Positions 35,984 through 46,927 of a DNA stretch of 64,000 bases are shown here, piece by piece. Source of the DNA: Hypoxylon rubiginosum (Eukaryota > Ascomycota > Sordariomycetes > Xylariales > Hypoxylaceae); NCBI GenBank assembly GCA_902806565.1, contig CADCXA010000027.1, positions 124,001-188,000 of the forward strand. Reading direction: 5' to 3'. Made by a program: the position numbers and the translations under genes. Position 1 is the first letter of the stretch; each line of letters starts with the position of its first letter. Below the pieces are notes generated by a model that saw only the letters and a list, made by a program, of their open reading frames with translations, was not told the origin of the DNA and did no database searches.

Positions 35984-37962
35984 ATGAAGACCATTGCCAC
36001 GCCCCTCCGGTGGTTCGCGACTACTTTACTCGTCGCCGCCACTGTATCCGCGCAGTCCATTGCCCAGATCAACGGCGATAAGTTTCTCTCGCCATTCAAC
36101 GGACAGACCGTGTCCAATGTCACGGGAATCGTGACGGCCAAGGGGCCCGACGGTATCTGGCTGCGGTCCGTCAAGCCGAGCTGCGACAAGCGCGTCTCGA
36201 ACGGCCTATACGTGTACGGCTCGGCGCTTGCCAGCAACGCCAGTGTCAGCATCGGGGACGTCGTGGTCCTCGGCGGGAAGGTAAGCGAGTACCGTTCTAG
36301 CAAGGACTACATCTACATGACGGAGCTCGGGTCGCCGAAAATCACAGCGATTCTAGAGCATGGGAGGGATGTCGAGCCGCTCGTGATCGGCAAAGGGACG
36401 CTGAGCCCGCCTACGAGCCAGTACTCCGGACTCGACAACGGGGACGTGTTCGCCGTGCCGAACAACCAAAGCCTGCTCTCGGTCGCGAATCCCCAGCTCG
36501 AGCCGGAATTGTACGGCCTAGATTTCTGGGAGAGCCTGATGGGCGAGCTGGTCACGATCGAGAACCCACGCGCGATCGGACGCCCGAACCAGTACGGCGA
36601 CACCTGGGTCGTCGGCGACTGGACCACGACGGGGGACAACGGCCGGACCGGGCTGACCGTCTCCGCCGGCGACGGCAACCCCGAGGGCATCATCATCGGC
36701 TCCCCGCTCGACGGGTCCGACAACCCGACGGATACGAAGCTGGGCGACCGGCTCGAGACCATCACCGGGGTCGTCTTCCAGGCCTTCGGCTTCTACCGCA
36801 TCCTGCCCCTGACGAACCTCACCGTCGCCGAGTCGCTGGCTCCCCCCTTGCCCCCGCCCACGTCGCTGACGAGCGCGGGGACGTGCGCGGGCGTCACGGT
36901 CGGCGGGTACAACGTGGAGAACTTCTACGCGGGCGATACCGCGCACGTGCAGGCGGTCGCCAGCCATATCGTCGAGTACATGCGGTCGCCGGACCTGCTC
37001 GCGGTGCAGGAGATCCAGGACGACAACGGCGAGACGGACGACGGCTCCGTGGGCTCCGAAGCTACGCTGACGGCGCTCGCGGACGCCATCCGGGCGCTCG
37101 GCGGCGCTTCTTACAACTACACGTACATCAGCCCGGTCAACGACGAATCCGGCGGCGCCCCCGGCGGCAATATCCGCGTCGCCTACCTGTACCGGCCGGA
37201 AGTCCTACGACTCCGCGCCGGCGCGAGCCCCGGCGACGCCACGACTGCTAACGAGGTGCTACCGGGTCCCGAGCTCAAGCTCAACCCGGGCTACGTCGAC
37301 CCGGCCAACGCGGCGTGGACCAACAGCCGCAAGCCGCTGGCCGCCGCGTGGGAGCTCGCCGACGGCTCCGGGGAGAGGCCACTGTTCACTGTTAATGTGC
37401 ACTGGGGCTCCAAGGGGGGCAGCTCCTCGCTGCACGGGGACGCGAGGCCGCCTGTCAACGGGGGGGTCGAGGATCGGCAGGCGCAGGCTGAGGTGACGGC
37501 GGTGAGTCTACCCCTTATTGCATCAATCATCTCCCCCTTTCTCCTGCCTTCTTTAAACGAGAAGAAAAAGGGAGAGCGAGACGATATCCAAACAAACTAT
37601 CATTCTAACATAACTAACTTACCCGTCACCAGTCCTTCGTCGCCTCGATCCTCGCGGAGGACGCGTCGGCCTACGTGGTCACGATCGGCGACTTCAACGA
37701 GTTCGCGTTCGCGCGGCCGATCGCGGACTTCGCCGCGCTCTCCGGACTGCGGGACCTGGACGCCGCGGCGGGGATACCCGCCGCCGAGCGGTACACGTAC
37801 CTGTACGACATGAACTCGCAGGAGCTCGACCACGTGTTCGTCAGCCCGGCGCTCGCCGCCGCGACCGAGGGGTTCGAGCACCTCCACGTGAATACTTGGG
37901 TCCCGTACGACGACGCGACGTCCGACCACGATCCTAGCGTCGCCAAGTTTGATATCTGCTGA
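35984..37962 (+). CDS. Secreted endonuclease/exonuclease/phosphatase-fold protein (ExeM/NucH-like)
   Basis: Two exons, 35984-37501 and 37633-37962, joined by a 131-nt intron, give 615 aa. Residues 1-23 (MKTIATPLRWFATTLLVAAT...) form a signal peptide. The next ~270 residues resemble the OB-fold found N-terminal in extracellular nucleases (VSNVTGIVTAKGPDGIWLR). The C-terminal EEP domain has VGGYNVENFY, LLAVQEIQD, FTVNVHWGSKGG, GDFNEF, LDHVFVS and SDHDPSVAKFDI, so the catalytic Asn, Glu, His, Asp and final Asp-His pair are all visible. The family hydrolyses extracellular DNA or phosphodiesters, perhaps for nutrient recovery. The gene is markedly GC-rich next to its neighbours. The substrate is not proven by sequence. 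Confidence 0.88.
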
Positions 37963-40885
37963 AAGCACCACTCTGGGGGGTGCGGACGTGAGGGCGTGAG
38001 CTGGTTAGCTACCTAGTTAGGTAATTAGTTGAGAGATGATAATTATAGAGCTTATGCCATACATACCTACTCTCCCCCGCATACGCGCTTATAGTGGCCC
38101 CCATGGGATCCCAAGATACAGTTGGTGTGACGGGCTTATGTAATAACGTAACCTTGGGTGGACTACCTACCAGTACTTAGATATACATATGTTAGGAATA
38201 AGGGATAGATACACCTCAAGGCATTGCCTCCTATATTCTTAGACTTCTTGAGTTTTATTAGGTTATTGCCCCTAGGGGGAACCAGCTAGAGCGGCGGTGA
38301 GGGCGATTAGGGGCGATGATTGCTGCCGGCGCTTATTCAGGATCGTAGTCGAGTTATATGTAAAAACCACCCGAGGCTTGATAGGGCGTCGGCTAACCCG
38401 CGCTTGAAGGGCTCCTAGAGGCAGGTCAGATCCTTGCCGGTCGGGCCGGTTACGTAGTAGTGTATACCTATTAGCCTAGGTATGCACATAATATCTACAG
38501 TGACACATTGTATATGCATGGCTGCGGCCCAGGAATGCAGTGCGGTTACCGTTGCTTACCTCTGCATATTCCAAGCCGGTAGCCAACCAGCGAGTCTCGC
38601 TACCCCATCTTGACATGATGGGATTTGGGGTCCGTTTATGCAATTCTGTGTGGAGGGCGGTAAGATATAAATGTTATAGGTTCTCATGTGCTCGTGCAGA
38701 AGTTTAATAATATCATTTTTATTGACCATATGGCCCCCTTCCTCGACTGAAAGTGAAGGCATGTTAGCTGATAGACAAGGTACTCGAAAAGGGTGTATCT
38801 AGCGAGATACCTATCTAGGGTCATGTGAACTATATTGGTAAGAAGAGAGCTGACGGACAGATCGATGAAGCTTCCACGTCGTGTACCGTAGCATTGCATA
38901 GGCGAGGAATGATTATCAATGCCGTACGACCTCAGCTGTATACTCGACTCCACTTGGTATCTGCGATTTTAGCTCATGTAAGCCGATTATAGCTACGACC
39001 CAACCACTAGACGTCTGCTTGATATCACAGGAAACATTCTAAAAATACGCAAGGCATATTTCCTGCAAGTGGAGAGAGTGTAGGCATTTGATATATTACC
39101 TACCTAAACGCTTACCCACTTGAAAAGATTTCTAGTCTCAATATACGAAAGGGGAAAAATATCAATGCATAAGAAGTAGGTTATAGCATAACATAATGCC
39201 CCTAATCAACCATCCGATGGGACCTACGGTGGAACACGCCTCAGCTCAGCTCTGAGCTGAGAAACGAGGGTGTGACTCTTGGATATTTTTAGACGCCCCC
39301 TCCCCCCTTTTTCTCAGCTCCTAGGTGCGCCTACGGCGGATCTCTTCTTTGTTTCACCGATTCATTTTAAACCGGGACCTTGGCCTGCCGGCGTGTGGCT
39401 CGGGTCGGCACCGAACGTAAAAGATCTTCAGGAACACGCGCGACCTGGTTGGCTGGAGGTCCAAGCGGCTCGACGGATTTGGAAAGTCAATCAAGAAGGT
39501 ACCCAAAATTGGAGAGGGATTAGGGGGGGTTGCGGGAAAAATACATAATAATGGTAATTTAAAGATTTTGATCACATGCACTTGCGTTCATGTTGGGTCA
39601 CGTCAACTTTCAGCCCCTGGGAAGAGCTGAAGATGATTCTTCTAGACCGAATATCCTACCATGCACGCAGCAACGTCCACACCCATACACGTCTATATGC
39701 AGATGAATATTAAGCGCCACGTTGGCGGTATAGGATTTTTTTTTTTTTTTTTTTTTTTTTCACCGCCACGGTCGCCCACGGTCGCCACGTTCGTGCGTGT
39801 GTTTTTCGTCCGTGGCGGGCCCCAAGGAAGCGGTGAGCTTTCACGAAATACAATGTGTGTAAGGCATCAATAATGGGTTTCGTAATGCGAATCTATTAGA
39901 CGGATTTGGGTCTACTTCTTCTTGTCTTTGCTGGCCCGTCGGCCTTGCCACGGAGACACTTCCCAGTGACCCGCTCCAACCAAGAAAAGCAAAATAGGTA
40001 TTATTCCGTTTCAACGCACAAGGCAAACCTGGCGGCGAGGGTCTTCTTCCTTACAGCACGAACCCCGTTCCGCCTTTCCCATTCATCCCGTATCGCGACC
40101 CCATCGTCGTATGCTCGATGTTACGCGCGTGCCACCACTTTACGCCCCGAGGCGTTTACATATTCTTTCCACTTCCATCTATGCGTCGACCCCCCTTTTT
40201 TTTCTCTTGCTCGGTCTGTCTCTCCGGAACTTGACATGAAAATTTAGAAAAAGGGGGCGAACACGAAAAAAAAGATTATCCTGTATTCTTAGGTATGATG
40301 CAAAAAAACAGATAAGCAATCTCTTCTTGCCTTTCACGCCTCCCGCCTTAAGAAAACAAAAAAATAACTAAAACGCCTCTGAATATGTAAGAGAAAACCG
40401 GGTATGTTTGTTTTGATGCAGACCCATTCGCCAAACAAAAAACGGGATACAGAAACAGAAAAATAGAATGTAACAAAACATTGGGTTTTGCAAATGCAGA
40501 TCTAAAAAAATGACTATGCCCTCTCTGTCTCTCTCTTCCCGTGCCTTAGAACCACAACTGCCAGAAACAAAAATCCTGATACTCCTAAACAAACACCAAA
40601 ACGATGCTAGTCCAGATTAACGGAAGAAACAAAACCGTCCAAGTGATAATAAAAAAAAGACGACCAAAATGCCATGATTAAGAGGGGTGTGTATCGGGTA
40701 TTAAAAAAAAAAAAGTTGATGCCAAACTCGCTCTGGGATATCCGCTCAGAACGCAAGTCATGTTGAATAGTAATGACAAATGGTCGATTGAGTTAAGAAC
40801 GCAAAAAAAAACCCGTTTCGGTTATGTGAATGCGAGAGATTCCATGAACTGAAAGACCGTCCCTATGTGTGCCCATCGCTCAGAA
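37963..40885. other. Intergenic between convergent nuclease and SOK1 genes
   Basis: About 2.9 kb of 3' flanks. It contains a 25-T run (39736-39760), a perfect 8-bp-stem hairpin (CTCAGCTC/GAGCTGAG, 39240-39261) and A-rich stretches from 40260 to 40820. Small open frames lack ATG starts or recognisable domains. Confidence 0.4.
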
Positions 40886-42979
40886 CTAGATAGCCATAGG
40901 CATGTCAGCGGGCTCAGCCGCCGCTGCGCCGCCGTCGAGGTCCCCGTCGTAGACCAGGTGGGACCATACGCGCCAGTGCAGCAGCCCCATGTGTGCGAGC
41001 CGCGTAGCCATGTCTTCCACACCGCCCTCCTCGCGCGCCTCGCGGATCGCGTTCTCGAGCGATGTGCGCTCGCGGCCGATGGCGGCGTCGCGGTGGTGGT
41101 GCGAGGGGAGGCCGCCGTCCCACGCCGCGCTGTTGTTTCGGCTGGGGCCGTGCAGGCGGCCGCCGGTAGCGACCGAGAAGAGGGCGGCGCCCGTGAGACC
41201 CCGGAAGTCGGCGACGCGCCGGCGCACCTCGGCCAGCAGGCGGCCGAGGTAGTGCTCCTCGACCTGGCGGAAGATGGGGGACCCGGGCTCGGATACGTGG
41301 TAGTCGAGCTCGGCCTCGAACAGTAATAATTCCTGGGCCGGCGCGCCCGTGAACCGGAAGATCTGCAGGGCGAGCGAGTCCTTCATCGCCTTCCACCGGC
41401 CGACGGACCGCGAGGAGGAAGAAGAGGAGCCGGCGGCCGGGGGGCACGTCTGGACTAGGGCGACGAGCGAGTTGTACAGGCTCTGGGACTTGGCCTGCCG
41501 GTCCTCGAAGCGGTTGGAGACGGGGGGTTGGGCGGGTAGGACGAGAGAGGCGCGGGGAGATGAATGGGCCGATCCGGCGGAACTAAATACTAAGCTAGAC
41601 GGCCTCGAGCTAGACGAGCTGCTGAAGTAGTTCTCGCTCCCGTCGTCTTCGATCTTCGAGCTGAAGCCGGAGGAGTCGGACAGGGTGGCTAGGAAAGAGG
41701 CGGGGATCATGGACATGCCGTTGCAGTATCTGTATCTCCTCTCCATTAATTCGTACACGCGCATGCAAACCTCCAGGTTGACCGCGTCGAGCATATCCGA
41801 TCGGAGCTTGGCGATTCGCTCCTCGTCGAAGACGAAGGTGTCCGGGTGAGAGTAGATATCGGTCGATGGGAGTACCATCCGGCAGACTCCCTCGAAGAAA
41901 GCACCCATCTCCCCGAAAGCCTGAATCGACGCGACATCTGCGCTGTAGAATTGGCTCACCGCCTGGTACCATTGCCGGGCCGGGGCCGGGTCCATCTTGT
42001 GATCCCGTATCTTCTTAAGAAAGAATCGCTGCTCGAAGTGAACGGTGTCTTCGATGAGGATCGGTCGCAGACACCTGATTTGGTGGTTGGCGACGTCGAG
42101 CTTCATGGCCTCGAGAACGCTCAGGAGGCTGCGCATGCCCTGTACCAGCTCCTCCATGTCGTTCGTCTTGTTGCCGTTCGTCAGTTGGTTGTACATTTCG
42201 TCCACCCACTCGTCTCTCATAGGGGCACAGTGGGACTTGAGGACTCCAGACAGCCACGAGGCCAACTTTTCCAAGTCTGCGATTCCCTTGCCGAATTGCT
42301 GCATGATCAGGTCGACATTGAGCCCTTCCTCCAGGTACATGCGATCCCTCTGAGGGACCAACGTCTGTATAATCTCTTTCACCGACTTCAGCAGCTGCGG
42401 GAGGCACCAATCCTCGCCCTGTCCAAATCTGATCATGAATTGCTCTCGGTCGGTGATGAACAATTGCAATTGCTCCGTCAGCATGTTCCAGAACTGATTG
42501 GCCTTCTCCTGCTTTCGTCTTCCCTTCTCTCCGTCGACATTCGGTCTGAAGTGCAGGTCCGGGTCGAAGTTGATATCGTGCCGAAGCTTCGGGTTATGGA
42601 TAATCTTATTCACATCCAATTCGCTCAGAGTGGCCTTCGTTACAGGAGGCTCAGGTGGTCTTGACGTGCGGGTTCTTAGCGTAAAGTCGAACATATTCCG
42701 TGATTCCCTAGACGCGTTCGAACTCGTCGATGGATTCCGAGAAAGACCGTCGCTCACCGCCATCATCGGCGTCTGGCTAGCGTTTCCTGGCACTAGGTGA
42801 CGCGGACCAGTCTGTGCGTACTTTTGTTGTTCTTCGCTCTCTCCATTGGTTGCCTTTGTCTCAGCCGCTTGCTGCTTCATCTGGTCATCGTGGGAGTTTG
42901 GTCGTGGCTCGGACATACGCCTAGTCGTATTACTCTCGACTCCTCGGCTCTCTATCCCGCCTGTACCTTGATCCCCCAT
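40886..42979 (-). CDS. SOK1: TCP11/Sok1-domain protein
   Basis: A single exon of 697 aa. The Ser/Thr/Gln-rich N-terminus (1-110) is followed by the TCP11 domain, which begins VTKATLSELDVNKIIHNPKL and includes HDINFDPDLHFRPN, FWNMLTEQLQLF and QIRCLRPILIEDTVHFEQ. Sok1 was found in yeast as a high-copy suppressor of loss of cAMP-dependent kinase; in filamentous fungi it is linked to growth signalling. The exact biochemical role is unknown. A run of Ser residues (FSSSSSSRPSS) and a His-rich loop interrupt the C-terminal part. The last 600 nt are much more GC-rich than the first part. The start at 42979 (MGDQG) is the only sensible Met before the conserved region. Confidence 0.9.
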   Translation of the reverse strand: MGDQGTGGIESRGVESNTTRRMSEPRPNSHDDQMKQQAAETKATNGESEEQQKYAQTGPRHLVPGNASQTPMMAVSDGLSRNPSTSSNASRESRNMFDFTLRTRTSRPPEPPVTKATLSELDVNKIIHNPKLRHDINFDPDLHFRPNVDGEKGRRKQEKANQFWNMLTEQLQLFITDREQFMIRFGQGEDWCLPQLLKSVKEIIQTLVPQRDRMYLEEGLNVDLIMQQFGKGIADLEKLASWLSGVLKSHCAPMRDEWVDEMYNQLTNGNKTNDMEELVQGMRSLLSVLEAMKLDVANHQIRCLRPILIEDTVHFEQRFFLKKIRDHKMDPAPARQWYQAVSQFYSADVASIQAFGEMGAFFEGVCRMVLPSTDIYSHPDTFVFDEERIAKLRSDMLDAVNLEVCMRVYELMERRYRYCNGMSMIPASFLATLSDSSGFSSKIEDDGSENYFSSSSSSRPSSLVFSSAGSAHSSPRASLVLPAQPPVSNRFEDRQAKSQSLYNSLVALVQTCPPAAGSSSSSSRSVGRWKAMKDSLALQIFRFTGAPAQELLLFEAELDYHVSEPGSPIFRQVEEHYLGRLLAEVRRRVADFRGLTGAALFSVATGGRLHGPSRNNSAAWDGGLPSHHHRDAAIGRERTSLENAIREAREEGGVEDMATRLAHMGLLHWRVWSHLVYDGDLDGGAAAAEPADMPMAI

Positions 42980-43959
42980 ATTCCTGACCTCTTTTACAGC
43001 GTCTACTCGACGGCAGTCGTTTGATGCTTGAGGGGCTGAACTTTGAATGTTACCGTTACCCTTTTTGGCTGGTGGTGGTATGAGTTATTAGTTTAACCTC
43101 GAGAGCTCGGTTCACGTGCTCGAGGGAATTTTTCTCTAGCTGACGGTCGAGAGAAGTTTACGTGTACTAATCGGGAAGTTGGTCAGCGAACGGGCTCTAT
43201 ATGAGAGATTTGGCAAACGGCTCCGATGTTGGACGGATTGGTCTCGTGAAAGCGGTTGGCTGCAGCTGTACCCTAGCTCGCCTGCTGTGCCCTTGGAGAC
43301 AAGGGAATCGAAAGGCGTAGAGGATTGGTGCTTGTTGCATCTGTAGGAAAGCGCCTGTGGGTTTGAGTCTTACATGGCTGTCTATGATTGAGCGGATGCT
43401 GCAAGCCAATCCTGAAAAAGACTGGCAGGCTAGGAGCTACTTGCTACTTTCCAGGGGAGATATGGATGTTTGCAGGTAGGAATCCTTGATCAAGGAAGGA
43501 TGGTAGACAAGGAGCAGCGTTAAGGTATGTATGTGATGTATGTATGTAATGTAATGTGATGTACCTTTGGGGTTCCTTTTTTTCTTCTTCTTCTTCCTCC
43601 TTAAAGGGGTGGTATATGAGGTGGGAAGGGACCGAACAAAGGGAAAAGGAAAGCAAGATATCGCGAACCGACAGGAACGAGGCGATCAATAATAATAAGT
43701 ACTCAAGTGTTGGCCCGAAAGGAAGTTAGAAAAGGGCAAGCGTTGCATTGGGCTTCTAAAACAAGTAATCAATCACGGGAAAGTAGATTATTATTATTTA
43801 TTTTATTAAAACTTAGGCTTAGGGGAGAGCAGGTATCCACGGTCGACGCGGGTAAGGGGGTCAAGGGTGGACTTTGGATAATAGACATGGTCCGGGGGAA
43901 ATGAAAGTGAAGCATCGATACTTCAATGCACTATTGCATCCACACCACACACCACCACT

Positions 43960-43960
<1 letters not shown>

Positions 43961-44005
<45 letters not shown>

Positions 44006-44006
44006 C
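43961..44006. repeat. 7-bp tandem repeat, GACACCA x6
   Basis: Six exact copies of GACACCA (43961-44002) followed by GACC. A minisatellite in the gene-poor stretch upstream of SOK1. Confidence 0.95.
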
Positions 44007-45740
44007 GCATCCTTCCGCGGACCGTGGGTTCGTGGATACCTACGGTAGGTGGTAGTAGCAGCATGTAGTATGTAGTATGTAGTAGTGTGTTATGTAGTTG
44101 ATGGGGCCGGGTCCGGTGCTACCTACATAACATAGTATGTAGGACCTAAGAACGAACCTAACATGCAATGTGGTGCGTGGTAGTGCTGCTGCTGCTGCGT
44201 GCTATGGGCTATGGGTTATAATGATGCCCCAAAAAAGACCAGCTGGAACGTAGAGCTGCGAGACTCGTCACCTCCGGCGCCTCGTTCCTGCTGGCTGAGA
44301 CGAAAGATCATTAGGGAAATTCCTCATGCAGAGGTGGCGGCGTGGGACCCAAGGGGGGGAAGACACCCTAAGAACTACTAGGGATGGGATGGTAGATCGC
44401 CACATTCGAGGGAGGACCATGAGAATGTCGGACGTCGTAAAGGAAGCCATAGATGGACTCATCTACGACTCAGGAGTATCCGTCTCCGAAGGGCCCAAAG
44501 GGACGAGAACTTGCGATCAGCAAGTGCCAGCAGAGCAAGAATAGCCATAATAGTATGTTCACACAAAATACACACGCAAGCAAAAGAGACAGATTGAGGC
44601 TTGCCCTTGTCCGTTTAGTCAGGTTAGGTCCGGTTGTCTTGGCCTGCAGGAGGTGGGATTTTTTTTTTTGTATTTTGTATTCCGTATCTTCTCATCATAA
44701 TGGTTCAAATTGGGATCTGGGAAGGGATGGTAACAATGAGATCCCACCAAGAGCACTAGCCTATAAAGTCCAGCAGATCAGCGAGCACAGCTGAGGGAAA
44801 GACTCCGAAGACGGTCTTTAATTAGCGCCCGGGGGACCTAAAGACGTGGGGACGGGGACGGGTCATCCCAAGCCCAAGGGCAAGGGAAAGCGTTTAGAAA
44901 GCAAAAGGAAGCTATGGATTTTCAGATGGAACGAGTGGAAGAGGCGAAGGGTGAGAGAGAGAGAGAGAGAAAAAAGGATGCGTCCAGGCGAGGAACCCGT
45001 TTCGAGTCGTGTCGTGTCGTGTCGGGGTCAGGGGATAAAATCCCTTAGACCAGGGAGACGGGAAAGTGGCTCAAGGGCTAAAAGGGGGTGTCGCTTTAGT
45101 CTAAAGCAGATGATAGATAAAAAGATTATTAAAAAAAAAAAAAAAAAAAAACACCCCCAGATAATCTAGACAATCCACTTGTACCTAGCCCACTTCCTGC
45201 AGCTTTACATAGTAGCTGCCAGGTGCTAGTTCGTTCAAGGCGTTATGAGGCTGGGCTGGGTCGAGTTCCATCGATTTGGGACGACTACGACTAGAAAGAG
45301 ACGTCTATGAATCCGGAACTGTCCGGCTTAGGCCAGGCCCCAAATCCAGTGAGCCAATGAGCCAATGTCTGGTTAGGAATCGTAATAAGCCCCTGCATGC
45401 TCATTGCCTAACCTAATAAATCAGTACTCACCTACGGTTTACCTATCTCATACATTGCGCTCATACATTGGTATGAGTACATACATATGTAGGTGTGTAT
45501 AAGTGCGTACAACTCAAGGTAACTACTGCAGACTATTAATTGCGTGTCTTCTATGTAAGGTATGTAAAGGTCCAATTGTATAGATGGTTATAGGTGCATG
45601 TGACGCGTTAATGCATGTATTAGTTGTCGCGCGAGAACTCGACAGGAGTGCATCGAGACGGGAACAGGAGGAAAAAGGAATGGTAAAAAGTACCTACCAG
45701 TGTGTTAGGAGGTGTGAGGTATGAGGTATGTAGGTGTAGG

Positions 45741-45793
45741 TACGAATGGATGTACGAATGGATGTACGAATGGATGTACGAAGTACGAATGGA
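45741..45793. repeat. 12-bp tandem repeat, TACGAATGGATG x3 plus partials
   Basis: Three exact units (45741-45776), then a truncated TACGAAG and another TACGAATGGA. The pattern suggests slippage. Confidence 0.95.
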
Positions 45794-45873
45794 GAGATAT
45801 GTAGGTTCTTCGCCCGGCCCATCGATTGCTTCCCGCCAAATCACACTCTGTCATTTCTCGAATACGCAATGGC

Positions 45874-45903
45874 GGTAGCGGTAGCGGTAGCGGTAACGGT
45901 AGC
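45874..45903. repeat. 6-bp tandem repeat, GGTAGC x5 (one variant)
   Basis: Three GGTAGC units, one GGTAAC and one GGTAGC in direct succession. Confidence 0.95.
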
Positions 45904-46895
45904 GATCAGATACGAACCCTGGCTTGCCCGCGAAAAGAAAGTCTCCAAAAATGCAAGTCTCTTAATTGCCTGCCGGCTGAATGACCTGTCATGGTGTGCA
46001 GCAGCGTGCATTCTATCGGTGAGTAGCATGGTTCAATCCGACATTCAACATTGAGCCGAGAAGAGTCAGACCTGTGTCATAATGTATGGCAATGATCTGG
46101 TTGTCTAAGAGGGAAAAGTCATGTAGTGGGAGGTGAGAGGTGGGCATGGCTCGAGGCATGATATGTAACAGCAAATAGTTGCTCGTCGCTCGCTCCAGCG
46201 CGCGCAGTTCGGAAACCTGGGGCGATGGATATGAGAGATGACGAGACGAGACGAGAAAGGAACACGACCATGAGATTGCCACGAGTCTGACGATGATCCT
46301 GGAAACTTGTTGAACTTCTGCAGTCTGGCGGTCTTCGTCAAGACAGGAGGACAGAAGGGCAGAAGGGCCGGGAAGGAATGCGGTTGACTTCCGATTCAGC
46401 TAAATACCTGACTGCGGGTTCTTGTTCTATTGTTGGCTGGCTGGCTGGCTGCTTGATAGTACCTAGCGGTGTGTATGTGAAGCTCGTCAGTTTTTCCCTT
46501 TGATAGGCATGCCACCGAGTTTCTATTGGCGCCTGTTGCTCTTTGGCGACTCAAACATGATGCGTGCTGCGTGCTGCGTACTGCGTGATGCGTGGAGAGC
46601 CATGCGTTCGATATTAATTTCCTACGGATGGCTAAAAAATAAAAGTGAGGCGAGCGGCTTCGACGGGGCTGGAATCGGCGGTCTACAACATTGAAACAAC
46701 ATTAGTGGGAATGGGGTTAAATATCATGGTACTTATCAGTACTTGGAGATGGGTCGTAGAAGGATATAACCGATATGTAATGCCCAAGTCAAGTATGTAG
46801 TTTTTGGTATCATTGCCCAGGTGTGTTAGGTGGCATTTCCCATTTTCCAGTTACAATGCAATACAATGTACTCCGTGCCGAACGGGCTAGACCAG

Positions 46896-46927
46896 GGCAC
46901 GCAGGCACGCAGGCACGCAGGCACGCA
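46896..46927. repeat. 8-bp tandem repeat, GGCACGCA x4
   Basis: Four exact head-to-tail copies of GGCACGCA. No relation to a gene is seen. Confidence 0.95.

Noticed and set aside
35641..36303. A 220-codon minus-strand frame over the nuclease 5' end
   Set aside because: Overlaps the signal peptide and OB-fold coding region; no recognisable features and no splice support.
44453..44794. A 113-codon ATG-started frame in the gene-poor stretch
   Set aside because: No domain, no neighbours in phase, runs through a poly-T tract; expected by chance.
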